Shown piece after piece: positions 1 through 8,213 of a DNA stretch of 23,805 nucleotides. Source of the stretch: CAYURR01 sp964446745 (GTDB taxonomy: Bacteria; Bacillota; Clostridia; Lachnospirales; WQUN01); assembly GCA_964446745.1 (NCBI GenBank), contig CAYURR010000023.1, forward strand, positions 1-23,805, in the 5' to 3' direction. A program made the translations under genes and the position numbers. Position 1 is the first letter of the stretch; each line of letters starts with the position of its first letter. Under the pieces are notes generated by a model, which was given only the letters and a program-made list of their open reading frames with translations, ran no database searches and was not told the origin of the DNA.

Positions 1-53
1 TTGAAAACCGGCGTCTCTGCAAGGAGCCGTGGGTTCGAATCCCACCCTCTCCG
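1..53 (+). tRNA. tRNA-Ser (UGA anticodon), 3' part
   Basis: The window opens inside a tRNA gene. The T arm is clear at 29-45 (GTGGG, TTCGAAT, CCCAC). The 3' acceptor strand is 46-52 and the discriminator base G is at 53, as expected for serine. The preceding long, structured variable arm (about 9-28) is the hallmark of a class II tRNA. The first bases fit the 3' half of an anticodon loop with TGA at 2-4, so tRNA-Ser(UGA) is the best reading. CCA is not encoded and would be added after transcription. The 5' half lies outside the window, so the isotype rests on the variable arm, discriminator base and anticodon position. Confidence 0.85.
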
Positions 54-60
54 TTATAAC

Positions 61-96
61 AAAGACCCCGTAGGCGTAATGGCTTACGGGGTCTTT
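61..96 (+). terminator. Intrinsic terminator after tRNA-Ser
   Basis: AAAGACCCCGTA at 61-72 pairs with TACGGGGTCTTT at 85-96, followed by another T. This is a strong G+C-rich hairpin with flanking A and T tracts, placed directly behind the tRNA. Confidence 0.88.
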
Positions 97-127
97 TGTC
101 GCGTTTTAGTTATGTTCTATAAAATCA

Positions 128-158
128 TATGGGCAAAATGCATAAGATATGGTAGATT
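128..158 (+). promoter_or_regulatory. Candidate extended -10 promoter; copy 1 of a 31-bp repeated element
   Basis: TGGGCA (130-135) and TAGATT (153-158) are separated by 17 bp. TG stands one base before the -10 hexamer (150-151), which gives an extended -10 form. Transcription would begin near 165, just ahead of the GGAGG (171-175) of the histidine kinase gene. The 31 bases at 128-158 match 16757-16787 at 27 positions, including the spacer, so this is a repeated unit rather than a chance box. The hexamers are weak matches to the vegetative consensus. Confidence 0.5.
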
Positions 159-180
159 GTAATACTGGATGGAGGTAAAT

Positions 181-2049
181 ATGCGAATATTACTCAAGAC
201 GATAGTAGTGGCTGCTATCGTTAGCTTGCTTGCATTGATCGCATATGGCATTAGTGAATATATAGTTAGCGGCGATGTGCCACACAAAATGGATATATAT
301 GAGCTTCGCCACGGTTGGAAATACTGCATCAACGACAGTGAGGATTGGCATTCGGTTTCACTGCCGACGGTTTTAGAGCTACCTAAGGATGCGGAAAAGA
401 TCACGCTTGTAAATAGACTGCCGGACTATGTCCAAACATTAGGTGAGCCGATGCTGCGATTTGGGGTTATTACGCAAGCAACGGTGATATATATAGACGG
501 CATAGAGGTTGCGGGGTTTGGCGACAGGTCGGCTGATCCGGTCCGGTATTCGTTTGTAAATGCGGAATATATGTTCATGTTAGGGTTAGACCACGAGGAT
601 CATGGCAAAGAGATAAGGATAGAACTGAACTCCATAGTGCCGTCTGAGCTGGGCATGCTCAGAAGCGTTGAGATAGGTTCGCATAGTGACTTCATCATAC
701 GCAATATATTTGGGGAATCCTATAGCTTTCTCATATTCGGATTTCTGGCCGCGGCGTGTCTGATAGTGCTGCTTTTATATATATCGTTCAAGCTGCAGGG
801 GATTCGAATATTTCCGGCTCACACAGTGGCGCTATTGACATTTCTTGCAGTTATATATATAAGCACGGATACCTTTTTGATCATGGAGGCAGCGAATTAT
901 ACGCCTTCATATTCGTTATTAAGCGATTGGCTATTTTATATAGCGGAGGCCTTTATCCCTATTGTTGGGTATATGTTGCTGCTCGGGGTGTTTCAGTTTA
1001 AGCTTGGAACAGGCACTATGATCTATATATATGTGCATATAGCACTGTTTATAGTATGGAGCGTGTTGCTGGCGTTTTGGATATTGCCGATAGATGTCTT
1101 GGAGCCTTGCTCCATGGCCGCAAGCCTTGTCGGCTATCTTCTTATCTTTATACAAACGCGAAAACAGTGGGACAAGAGTATTTCGTCACATTACGTCATG
1201 GCTGTTTTTGCACTGGTCGTGGGGGTGTTAGCGGATTATATAAAATTTGCGGTGGTCTTCTTGCCGTTTGAACTACCGCATATTGGCAATCTGTCAGTGG
1301 AGCTGCCGTACCTGTTCTTCTTCGGTATTTCGTGCATAGTATATGTGGCGCAAATATTCCTGGGGATAGTCGATGTAGTCAGTGAGGAGCGCTATGCGCT
1401 CAGATCCGCCGTATATGCGGCAAATATGGGCCTTGCAAGTGCTGAGGATCATTATAATACGATGCTTGAAGGCATAGACAACTTAAGGCACATGAAGCAT
1501 GATGCTGCATACCATTTCAGGGTAATGGGGGGATTGATAAACAATAACCAGTTTGAGGAACTCAGAACCTATTTCTTTGAGCTGGTAGAAAGCAGCAAAA
1601 GGTATAGTGATACCAACTACTGTATGCACTATGCGGCGAATGTGCTGATAGGTCATTATGCTGATAGCTTTGCGGAGCGGCATATTCGATTTGTATGTAA
1701 GGCTAATATCCCGCAGGATGTTTTTGTAGACAGGCTACAGCTATGCACGCTGCTTGGTAACGCGTTGCAAAACGCGCTGGAGGCTTGTGTAAAGATATCT
1801 GATCAAGATAAACGTTATGTAAGCCTGCAGATCAACTGTACAAATGATAATATCGGCATGGTCGTCAAAAACAGCTTTGATGGTTGTATAAAACAAGACA
1901 GGGGCCGAATTATTTCTAGCAAAGACGAGAGCCATGGGCTTGGGTTGTCGAGTATAAATAGGATAGTGTCTATGTATGACGGTTATTTCAATACCTCTGC
2001 TGATAACGGGTGTTTCACGTTGGAACTTTTATTGGTTGCGCGGAAATGA
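181..2049 (+). CDS. Membrane sensor histidine kinase, GHKL/AgrC-like, with extracytoplasmic domain
   Basis: A sensor kinase of 622 residues. A first membrane segment (about 5-25) is followed by an extracytoplasmic region (about 30-175) that looks beta-rich and resembles 7TMR-DISM-type sensor domains. Several more membrane segments follow (about 181-400). The cytoplasmic part has the AgrC/LytS-style dimerisation helix with phospho-acceptor His440 (KHD), an N box around Asn527 and Asn531, and a G box at 586-588 (GLGL). I chose the ATG at 181 because the in-frame ATG at 169 overlaps the GGAGG at 171-175. It lies 9 bases before the response regulator gene, so the two form a cognate pair. The ligand is unknown: a peptide is usual for AgrC relatives, but the large outer domain suggests a carbohydrate or other small molecule. 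No AgrD-like peptide gene was seen beside it. Confidence 0.88.
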   Translation: MRILLKTIVVAAIVSLLALIAYGISEYIVSGDVPHKMDIYELRHGWKYCINDSEDWHSVSLPTVLELPKDAEKITLVNRLPDYVQTLGEPMLRFGVITQATVIYIDGIEVAGFGDRSADPVRYSFVNAEYMFMLGLDHEDHGKEIRIELNSIVPSELGMLRSVEIGSHSDFIIRNIFGESYSFLIFGFLAAACLIVLLLYISFKLQGIRIFPAHTVALLTFLAVIYISTDTFLIMEAANYTPSYSLLSDWLFYIAEAFIPIVGYMLLLGVFQFKLGTGTMIYIYVHIALFIVWSVLLAFWILPIDVLEPCSMAASLVGYLLIFIQTRKQWDKSISSHYVMAVFALVVGVLADYIKFAVVFLPFELPHIGNLSVELPYLFFFGISCIVYVAQIFLGIVDVVSEERYALRSAVYAANMGLASAEDHYNTMLEGIDNLRHMKHDAAYHFRVMGGLINNNQFEELRTYFFELVESSKRYSDTNYCMHYAANVLIGHYADSFAERHIRFVCKANIPQDVFVDRLQLCTLLGNALQNALEACVKISDQDKRYVSLQINCTNDNIGMVVKNSFDGCIKQDRGRIISSKDESHGLGLSSINRIVSMYDGYFNTSADNGCFTLELLLVARK

Positions 2050-2058
2050 GGATGAACT

Positions 2059-2799
2059 ATGCTCAGTATAGCAATCTGTGATGATAACGAAGAGGATTTG
2101 ATGCTCGCTAAATGCCGGATCGAACAATACTTTCATACACGCGCGTTTATGTTCAAGGTGTATGAATATGTAGACGGCGAGCAGTTGATCGACGATCTCT
2201 CAGGTGAGGATCAAAAGGCGTTTGACATTATTTTTTTGGACATGTTCATGCCTGTGATGACAGGGCTTGAGACCGCTAAGAGGATACGCGAACTGTCCAA
2301 TCGAAATGAAAAAATTGTATTCATTACGACGAGCGATGAATACGCGCTCGAATGCTATAATGTGTTTGCATACAGCTATATCGTAAAGCCGTATACAAAC
2401 GATAAACTATTTTCCATATTGGATAGGCTCGTAACGGATGAATTCGAAACAAAAAAGGCAAGCATCATGATAAAATACGGCGGCCGCCATGAGAGGATAC
2501 CGCTCAGCAGCATCGTGTATATCGAAAGCAAGCTCCGAGAGCTTATCGTACATTTGACCGATGGAACGCGTCGAAACTTCTATGGCATGCTCGATGATGT
2601 CGAAAGGGGGATCGCCAAGCCTTACTTCCTGCGCTCACACAAGAGCTACTTGGTCAATATGAATCATATCACGTCTGTGCAGGACGCGTTTACAACCATG
2701 ACCGGCCAAAATGTGCCTATACGCAAAAACGGCGCTAAACAGATAAAGGACGAGTATTTCAAATATGTGCTCAAATCAAGCATAGATAGCCTGGAATAG
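2059..2799 (+). CDS. Response regulator, REC plus LytTR DNA-binding domain (AgrA/LytR type)
   Basis: A 246-residue regulator. The receiver domain (1-125) has the acidic pair Asp8/Asp9, phospho-acceptor Asp61 in FLDMFMP, Thr90 and Lys110 before Pro. The C-terminal LytTR domain (about 134-236) shows the family pattern YIES, then FLRSHKSYLVN at 190-200. LytTR proteins bind direct repeats upstream of target promoters. GAGG at 2048-2051 serves the ATG at 2059. It ends 129 bases before the Pel operon on the same strand. Control of that operon is a reasonable guess from position, but no clear LytTR direct repeat was found in the gap. Confidence 0.92.
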   Translation: MLSIAICDDNEEDLMLAKCRIEQYFHTRAFMFKVYEYVDGEQLIDDLSGEDQKAFDIIFLDMFMPVMTGLETAKRIRELSNRNEKIVFITTSDEYALECYNVFAYSYIVKPYTNDKLFSILDRLVTDEFETKKASIMIKYGGRHERIPLSSIVYIESKLRELIVHLTDGTRRNFYGMLDDVERGIAKPYFLRSHKSYLVNMNHITSVQDAFTTMTGQNVPIRKNGAKQIKDEYFKYVLKSSIDSLE

Positions 2800-2804
2800 A
2801 TTGG

Positions 2805-2844
2805 TTGTCATGTTTATGACAAAAATCGACATGATTATTACAAT
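2805..2844 (+). promoter_or_regulatory. Palindrome overlapping a candidate promoter ahead of the Pel operon
   Basis: TTGTCAT (2805-2811) and ATGACAA (2816-2822) form a perfect 7-bp inverted repeat with a 4-base centre. The right arm contains ATGACA (2816-2821), which lies 17 bp before TACAAT (2839-2844), a fair sigma-70-type pair. An operator over a -35 box is the natural reading. Transcription would start near 2851, inside the next hairpin, and so would escape that terminator. A second -10-like TATAAT at 2871-2876 has no matching -35 box. Which one is used cannot be told from sequence. Confidence 0.4.
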
Positions 2845-2866
2845 CACCCGCATGGGTGATTTTTTC
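2842..2866 (+). terminator. Intrinsic terminator after the two-component genes
   Basis: AATCACCC (2842-2849), loop GCAT, then GGGTGATT (2854-2861) followed by a run of T. It separates the two-component operon from the Pel operon. Confidence 0.85.
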
Positions 2867-2927
2867 TTTGTATAATTCCATATGTGTTTATTTTAGTAAT
2901 AGTAACTAAATAGTGGGATGAGACCTG

Positions 2928-5030
2928 ATGAAGATACTTATTGCCGGCGAGTACAATTATTTTACAGTTTCATTGATATCACGTTTAAAACGAGAAAAGC
3001 ACAACACATACATCATCTGCGGCAAACAACGCGAGGATGCACACCGATACAAGCAAAAGGCAGACGTGGAATACCCGTTTGAGGTATCTGAGGGTAGCGC
3101 GTTCCATATCGTCGATGATGTGAGGCCCGACGTTATCCTTTTTATGGGGGCATTTGATACCGCTTACAAATGGAGTCACTCGAAGCATGCGTCTAACGAC
3201 TATCTGTCCGCGCTATCTAACATATTGGGCATAGCGGGGGATTGCCCGCCGCGTAGGTTTATATACCTATCGACACAGGCTGCCGAAGGGATAAAGGGCA
3301 TAGCGATCTCGACCGGAGAAAGCCTGTGCTTAAACCATAAGGACAGCGGGTTATATGATATCTCTGTGTTGAGACTGTCGTCCGTATATGGTGTGCCCGA
3401 ATATCCGGGGGAATATTGCGGTGAACTGAGCAGACTTCTTTCCTGTGCTATATCCGGCGAGGCTTGTGTGGGTATACGTCCTGAAATTGCTCCACTGTAT
3501 GTTTCGGACGCGGTAGAGGCTATATACAGGGTCATGAATGCCTCGCCCCAGGAAGCCGCTGTGTATGACATCGACGGCGGCAACACGCTCGATATACAAA
3601 TGTTTCAAGAATTATTAAAGACCATCGATCCCAATGCACCTGCCCAATCCGAACTGGACAAGGCGTTTAAACCCCGTACCGAAAAGAATGCATTTGAGAC
3701 GGAATATAAATTCAAGCCCATGATCGCACCGGCTACGGGCATACATAATGTGGCAACCGTGCTGTCCGAGCATAATCTGTCCGAAATAAAGCATCAGCAG
3801 AAACGTAAATCCGTTTCGCTTAAAGAACGCCTAAAGGCGTTGTCTTTTGTGACGCCGTTTGTGGAGTGCTTGCTGCTGTTTGCGCTTGTACCTGTCGCTG
3901 TATGGTTAGGGTACCCCGAACCCGTGCAATTACTGATCCTCTATATCGTGCTGTCCTCGGCGATATTTGGCCGTGCCCAGATGTTTATAGCGATACTGTG
4001 CTCGGTGCTGTTCTATACGTTCTTCCACTCCGCCGATACATCGTTGTATCTGATCGTGAGCGATTACAGATATATCTTTACGGTATTGATCATGATCATC
4101 TCAGGCTTTGTCGTCTCGGGCCTAAAGGATAAACTGATAGCCGTAAGAAACGACAAGGACTTTATTATAAAAAATCAAGAGAAAGAAATATCCGAACTGA
4201 ATAGCATGCTAAATACGAGCCGCGATATTAAGGTCGAACTCGAAAGCCGTTTGTTAAACCACTCGGATAGCCTTTCGAAGATATATGACATAGTCTCGCG
4301 GCTGGATGCCGTGGAGACGCGCAAGGTGTTTATCGGTGCGCTCAGGGTGGTATCGGATATCATGCGCTCAAAGGATGTGTCTATATATATGTCCGGTAAT
4401 AATTCGAGCTATTTTCGCTGTGTCGCGAGCTCTACGCCAAAGGCCAGGGAGAGCATGCCGTCTTCGATAAAGATCACAGAGTTTACACAGATGTATGAGG
4501 CACTGCGAGACGAGAATGTATATATAAACCGGACGCTCGATAGTAACCTGCCCGTCATGGCGCTCGCGATCAGTACAGGCGAGGAGTTTAACGTCGTAAT
4601 CATGCTCTGGAGCATGGAGTTCAAGGATCTGGGGCTGTATCACATCAACCTGTTTCTCGTACTGCGCATGATAATAACCAACTCAATAGGCAGGGCATAT
4701 CAATACGAGCTCGCGACCCACGAACAGCGATACATAGAAAATACAAATATCCTGAGAAAGGAAAGCTTTGCGGAGGTATTGGAGGATCAAAGGGATATCA
4801 TGGAGGATACCCAAACCCCGTACCAGCTGCTACGTATAACCACGGATAACAACAGCTTGCCGGAGATCAGCTCTGTGGTCTCGGGTATGCTGCGCACGAC
4901 GGACTACCTGGGTATAGGAGATGCGGATGAGCTCATGATTATATTGGGTGGTACATCTGCAAACGACTTGCCGTTCGTAACTAAGAGGTTAGAAAGCAAA
5001 GGTATACATGCGGAATGCATCGCGACTTGA
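2928..5030 (+). CDS. pelD: PelD-like c-di-GMP receptor fused to an N-terminal epimerase-like (SDR) domain
   Basis: A 700-residue fusion. Residues 1-290 resemble an extended SDR/NAD-dependent epimerase (RLSSVYG at 149-155). However, the N-terminal GxxGxxG loop is lost (IAGEYNYFT at 5-13) and no catalytic YxxxK is seen in the expected place, so this part is probably not an active epimerase. Four membrane segments follow (about 305-400), then a coiled coil (about 412-465), a GAF domain (about 465-595) and a degenerate GGDEF domain (about 605-700). The GGDEF position reads DADEL (665-669), so no cyclase activity is expected. The inhibitory-site motif RxxD is kept as RTTD (656-659), which matches the c-di-GMP-binding arrangement of Pseudomonas PelD. 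Domain order after the SDR is that of PelD. It is the first gene of the operon. The Shine-Dalgarno is weak. PelD is confident; the role of the SDR part is open. Confidence 0.82.
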   Translation: MKILIAGEYNYFTVSLISRLKREKHNTYIICGKQREDAHRYKQKADVEYPFEVSEGSAFHIVDDVRPDVILFMGAFDTAYKWSHSKHASNDYLSALSNILGIAGDCPPRRFIYLSTQAAEGIKGIAISTGESLCLNHKDSGLYDISVLRLSSVYGVPEYPGEYCGELSRLLSCAISGEACVGIRPEIAPLYVSDAVEAIYRVMNASPQEAAVYDIDGGNTLDIQMFQELLKTIDPNAPAQSELDKAFKPRTEKNAFETEYKFKPMIAPATGIHNVATVLSEHNLSEIKHQQKRKSVSLKERLKALSFVTPFVECLLLFALVPVAVWLGYPEPVQLLILYIVLSSAIFGRAQMFIAILCSVLFYTFFHSADTSLYLIVSDYRYIFTVLIMIISGFVVSGLKDKLIAVRNDKDFIIKNQEKEISELNSMLNTSRDIKVELESRLLNHSDSLSKIYDIVSRLDAVETRKVFIGALRVVSDIMRSKDVSIYMSGNNSSYFRCVASSTPKARESMPSSIKITEFTQMYEALRDENVYINRTLDSNLPVMALAISTGEEFNVVIMLWSMEFKDLGLYHINLFLVLRMIITNSIGRAYQYELATHEQRYIENTNILRKESFAEVLEDQRDIMEDTQTPYQLLRITTDNNSLPEISSVVSGMLRTTDYLGIGDADELMIILGGTSANDLPFVTKRLESKGIHAECIAT

Positions 5031-5054
5031 TAGGCTGTAAAGGAGTGGACTTCA

Positions 5055-5978
5055 TTGGATCAGGTTATAGCGGTAGTAGTCATAAATGCGATAATTTCAC
5101 TGCTGTATATGGCATATGGGTTACTAAAGGGTAAGGACAGGGTAAAAACGTTACTACTGACGGTGCTTTTTATACTGATGCCGGTTTTTGGGATTTTATG
5201 CTTTGGGCTGTCGTTTATTGTTTATTCACTCAGGGCGCAAAAGCATATAGACATCACGGGCATATATTTCAGCGACGACAAGATAAGCTATCAGCAGCGT
5301 GAGGATTATGTGACCGGTATAGATGTGACGCCTCTTGAGGAGGTGCTGCGCATCTCGGGTGTAAAAGAGAAGCGTGAGAGGCTGCTCAGTTCTATCAAGA
5401 GCGAGATCAGCGCGAGCATGGCAACATACAGCGCGGCTGTGTTGAATGAGGATAGCGAGGTATCGCATTATGCTGCTGCGATGCTCTCAAAGACCAGAGA
5501 CGCGTTTGAGCGCAGCCTCAACAAACTCGCTCAACAATATGACCTGGATCGCACGGATGAAGAGATAAACCTCGCGTACATACGTGCCGAACAGGAATTT
5601 CTATCGAGCGGACTCAGGCTGTTTAGAGAGGAGCGCATGAAGCATTTATATTCGCATGTGATGCTCTGCGAGAATCTATATAAGCATCACCCAGATATGC
5701 TTGGCGAGGAGTTGTTTACGACGATGATAGGACACCTCGTCGAGCTCGAGGAACACAACAGGGCTCGTGATTGGCTCGATATCTTTTCGCGTGCATATCC
5801 GAAGAATGAGAGCGCTTATACATGCAGGCTGCATTTCTATTACGAAACCGGTGAACGAACCCGTTTCTTTGACACGCTGTCTGAATTAAAGGCATCAGGC
5901 ATCCCGATCGGTTCGAGCACCATCGACCTGATCCGTTTCTTTGGAAATCGGACATCGGCGAAAGAGGTGACAAAGTGA
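5055..5978 (+). CDS. pelE: PelE-like inner-membrane protein with TPR-like helices
   Basis: A 307-residue protein with two N-terminal membrane segments (about 4-22 and 31-57), a linker, and a helical C-terminal half resembling TPR repeats (about 130-300). The segment NEDSEVSHYAAAML looks like the conserved stretch just before the repeats in PelE proteins. PelE works with PelD and PelG as part of the membrane synthase complex. The start is TTG at 5055, set by AAAGGAG (5039-5045) 9 bases upstream. The stop codon overlaps the start of the next gene. Assignment rests on architecture and position next to pelD. Confidence 0.72.
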   Translation: MDQVIAVVVINAIISLLYMAYGLLKGKDRVKTLLLTVLFILMPVFGILCFGLSFIVYSLRAQKHIDITGIYFSDDKISYQQREDYVTGIDVTPLEEVLRISGVKEKRERLLSSIKSEISASMATYSAAVLNEDSEVSHYAAAMLSKTRDAFERSLNKLAQQYDLDRTDEEINLAYIRAEQEFLSSGLRLFREERMKHLYSHVMLCENLYKHHPDMLGEELFTTMIGHLVELEEHNRARDWLDIFSRAYPKNESAYTCRLHFYYETGERTRFFDTLSELKASGIPIGSSTIDLIRFFGNRTSAKEVTK

Positions 5979-8200
5979 TAGCGGTTTGCTTTTTACTACT
6001 CTATGTAGCGTTCCCTTATCTATGCTTGGGCTATATGTTCAAAGAACGCAGACCGTTCTACGCGTTCTTTCAGAGCTTGATAACGGGCAGCGTTGTAATG
6101 ATCTTTATTGTGTACATATTGTATTTCATGGGAATATATAGTCGGGTTACTTTCATTACAGCACTTTTTCTGTTCGCGGTATTGTCACAGCTTGCCGGGG
6201 GTAAGGCCCGCATCAATGAAATAAAAAAGGTTGTGCAAAAGCAATACATCCTGATTAAAAACGGTTACTTTCGATGGAAGACGCTGTTTATTAACTTGGG
6301 TGCACGATTTAGATCTGATCGGCAAAGGCCGAGGCATGGGTATCTGCTTACCGGGTTGCTGTCACTGGCCATCGTAGCCTGCGTGGCCTATGGACTGTAT
6401 GTAAGGCTGTATCCTACCGTGACCTTGTCATATTTCGGGGTTTCGGATTTGTATGTGCATATGGATTGGCTGCGTGATATGCAAAACGGTCAACTGTTTG
6501 CAAACGGTGTGTACCCATACGGGTTTCACAATATGATAATCGCATTTAATAAGCTGTTCCCGTTTGATCTGGTGATGGTGTTGCGTCTCTGGGGCGCGTT
6601 GAGTTATATGCTGATACTCACGGGCTTTGTGTTTCTGGTGTTTAAGATGTTTAAGTCGCTGTACGCGAGGCTTGCGGTAATATGGGTATTTTGCGTATCG
6701 GATATCTTTGTCTATTTCAGATACATAGATTTTAGACTCACCGAGGCACTGCCGCAGGAGTGCGCGCTGATCTTTGTTTTACCCGCGATCATACTATTTA
6801 TAGACTATCTGTCCGATGGTGACAACCGAAACCTTATATTGTCAGCACTGTGCTTTGGTCTTACCGTACTGGTGCATTTCTACGCGACGATATTCCTATG
6901 CTTCGCGTATGCAGTCGTTGTGCTTTTGAATCTGCGTAGGGTATTTGCCAAAAAAACATTTCTTTCGCTGGTGGGGGTATATGGGGTTGTGGGATTGCTG
7001 TCGATTGCACCGTTTGTGATTGGCATCGCAAAGGGCATACCGTTTGAGAAATCCATAGGCTGGGCTCTCGGCGTTACACAGACGGCCCCTAAGGACACCG
7101 TATCGAATGAGAATGTGTCGGACAATTTCGAATCCGAGGTAACAGATGGTATGACCGGCATACAACGGCTCGTGACCCTCTGTACGGAAGAGGTACGCTG
7201 GCATCTATTGCCGGACAGAGAAGTAGTGAAAGCCAGTATGACCATTGACATAAACGGCAGCTACATGCTTCGAAGCGGACAGAACAAATATGCGATACCG
7301 CTAACAGCAAGCGTAGCAGCGGCAGCGGTGTTGATCATATGGGGTTTTGTTAAGAGGCTGCCGGAAACGAAGCTGCGGCTCTGGCTTGTAATGTATTGTA
7401 CGTTGCTGTTCGCGCTTGCTATCGCATATCTATATGGCGTTCCACAGATCATTGTCATATTAAGGCAACGCATGCTTTTGAGAATTATGATCGTCCCGAT
7501 ATTTGGTTTTGTCCCGGAGTTGATTGATGAGATAACCGAAAGCCTCAAGCACAAGGCTGTAAAAATACCTGCCAACGCCGTGCTGTTGGCGTTGGTATTT
7601 TGCCTGGGTTATGACTCGGCCTATCTGGGACATCTTGCGAGCAAAACGGTATCTATGCAGGCACAGTACGAGCAGACGGTCGAGGTTATAGATCGGATCA
7701 GGCACGAGTTTCCGAGGCTAAGCTACACGGTTATATCGACGACCCACGAGATGTCTCTTATAAAAAACGAGGGCTATCATTACGAGCTTATAAGGCTGTT
7801 AAGGACGATAAATGACCCGAATGCTCAGAGCAAGCAATACATCCCAACCGAGAATATCTTTGTGTTCATAGAGAAAACCGTGTTGCCTGTATACCAGATT
7901 GTCGATTACTCGCATCCGGAGACACTTGTACCCGGGCCAACCATAACGCGTGAGGCGGGGCTCTCCAACATGCCCGACGATAGAGGTATAGATCCGAAGA
8001 GCCTGAGCGAGTTCTATTATGTAAAACCGCATAACAGGCTGATCATAATGTCTAAGGCGTATCTATGGGCCAATGAATACAGAAAATATTATCCGGACGA
8101 GATGAGTGTGTACTATGAGGACGACGATCTCGTCGTGTATAGGATAAAACAGGATGTGTACGCGCTTAATAACCTGACAATCGATTATATAAGGCAATGA
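5975..8200 (+). CDS. Large polytopic membrane protein, possibly GT-C-fold glycosyltransferase-like
   Basis: A 741-residue protein with many membrane segments (for example about 3-20, 35-55, 58-75, 125-142, and several more to about 540), then a soluble C-terminal domain of about 190 residues. A predicted outer loop at 155-166 carries SDLYVHMDW, followed by GVYPYGFHNM. An acidic residue in the first large outer loop, many membrane helices and a soluble tail are the general plan of GT-C glycosyltransferases and of DUF6541-like proteins, but I cannot name a family. It has no counterpart in the seven-gene Pseudomonas pel operon. It starts with GTG inside the end of pelE (GTGA overlap), so it is translationally coupled and probably part of the same system. 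It could modify the polymer, act as a polymerase partner, or help export. Confidence 0.6.
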   Translation: MIAVCFLLLYVAFPYLCLGYMFKERRPFYAFFQSLITGSVVMIFIVYILYFMGIYSRVTFITALFLFAVLSQLAGGKARINEIKKVVQKQYILIKNGYFRWKTLFINLGARFRSDRQRPRHGYLLTGLLSLAIVACVAYGLYVRLYPTVTLSYFGVSDLYVHMDWLRDMQNGQLFANGVYPYGFHNMIIAFNKLFPFDLVMVLRLWGALSYMLILTGFVFLVFKMFKSLYARLAVIWVFCVSDIFVYFRYIDFRLTEALPQECALIFVLPAIILFIDYLSDGDNRNLILSALCFGLTVLVHFYATIFLCFAYAVVVLLNLRRVFAKKTFLSLVGVYGVVGLLSIAPFVIGIAKGIPFEKSIGWALGVTQTAPKDTVSNENVSDNFESEVTDGMTGIQRLVTLCTEEVRWHLLPDREVVKASMTIDINGSYMLRSGQNKYAIPLTASVAAAAVLIIWGFVKRLPETKLRLWLVMYCTLLFALAIAYLYGVPQIIVILRQRMLLRIMIVPIFGFVPELIDEITESLKHKAVKIPANAVLLALVFCLGYDSAYLGHLASKTVSMQAQYEQTVEVIDRIRHEFPRLSYTVISTTHEMSLIKNEGYHYELIRLLRTINDPNAQSKQYIPTENIFVFIEKTVLPVYQIVDYSHPETLVPGPTITREAGLSNMPDDRGIDPKSLSEFYYVKPHNRLIIMSKAYLWANEYRKYYPDEMSVYYEDDDLVVYRIKQDVYALNNLTIDYIRQ

Positions 8201-8213
8201 GGAGGTGGGCTGC

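Noticed and set aside
169..180. ATG at 169 as start of the histidine kinase
   Set aside because: It overlaps the GGAGG at 171-175, which is correctly spaced for the in-frame ATG at 181.
2800..2927. c-di-GMP riboswitch ahead of pelD
   Set aside because: The gap is too short after the terminator, and no conserved GEMM-like stems or tetraloop receptor could be found; control more likely acts on the PelD protein.
8205..8213. GTG at 8205 as start of the DUF2194/PelA-like gene
   Set aside because: The GTG shares bases with the GGAGG at 8201-8205; TTG at 8214 has proper spacing and gives a clean signal anchor.
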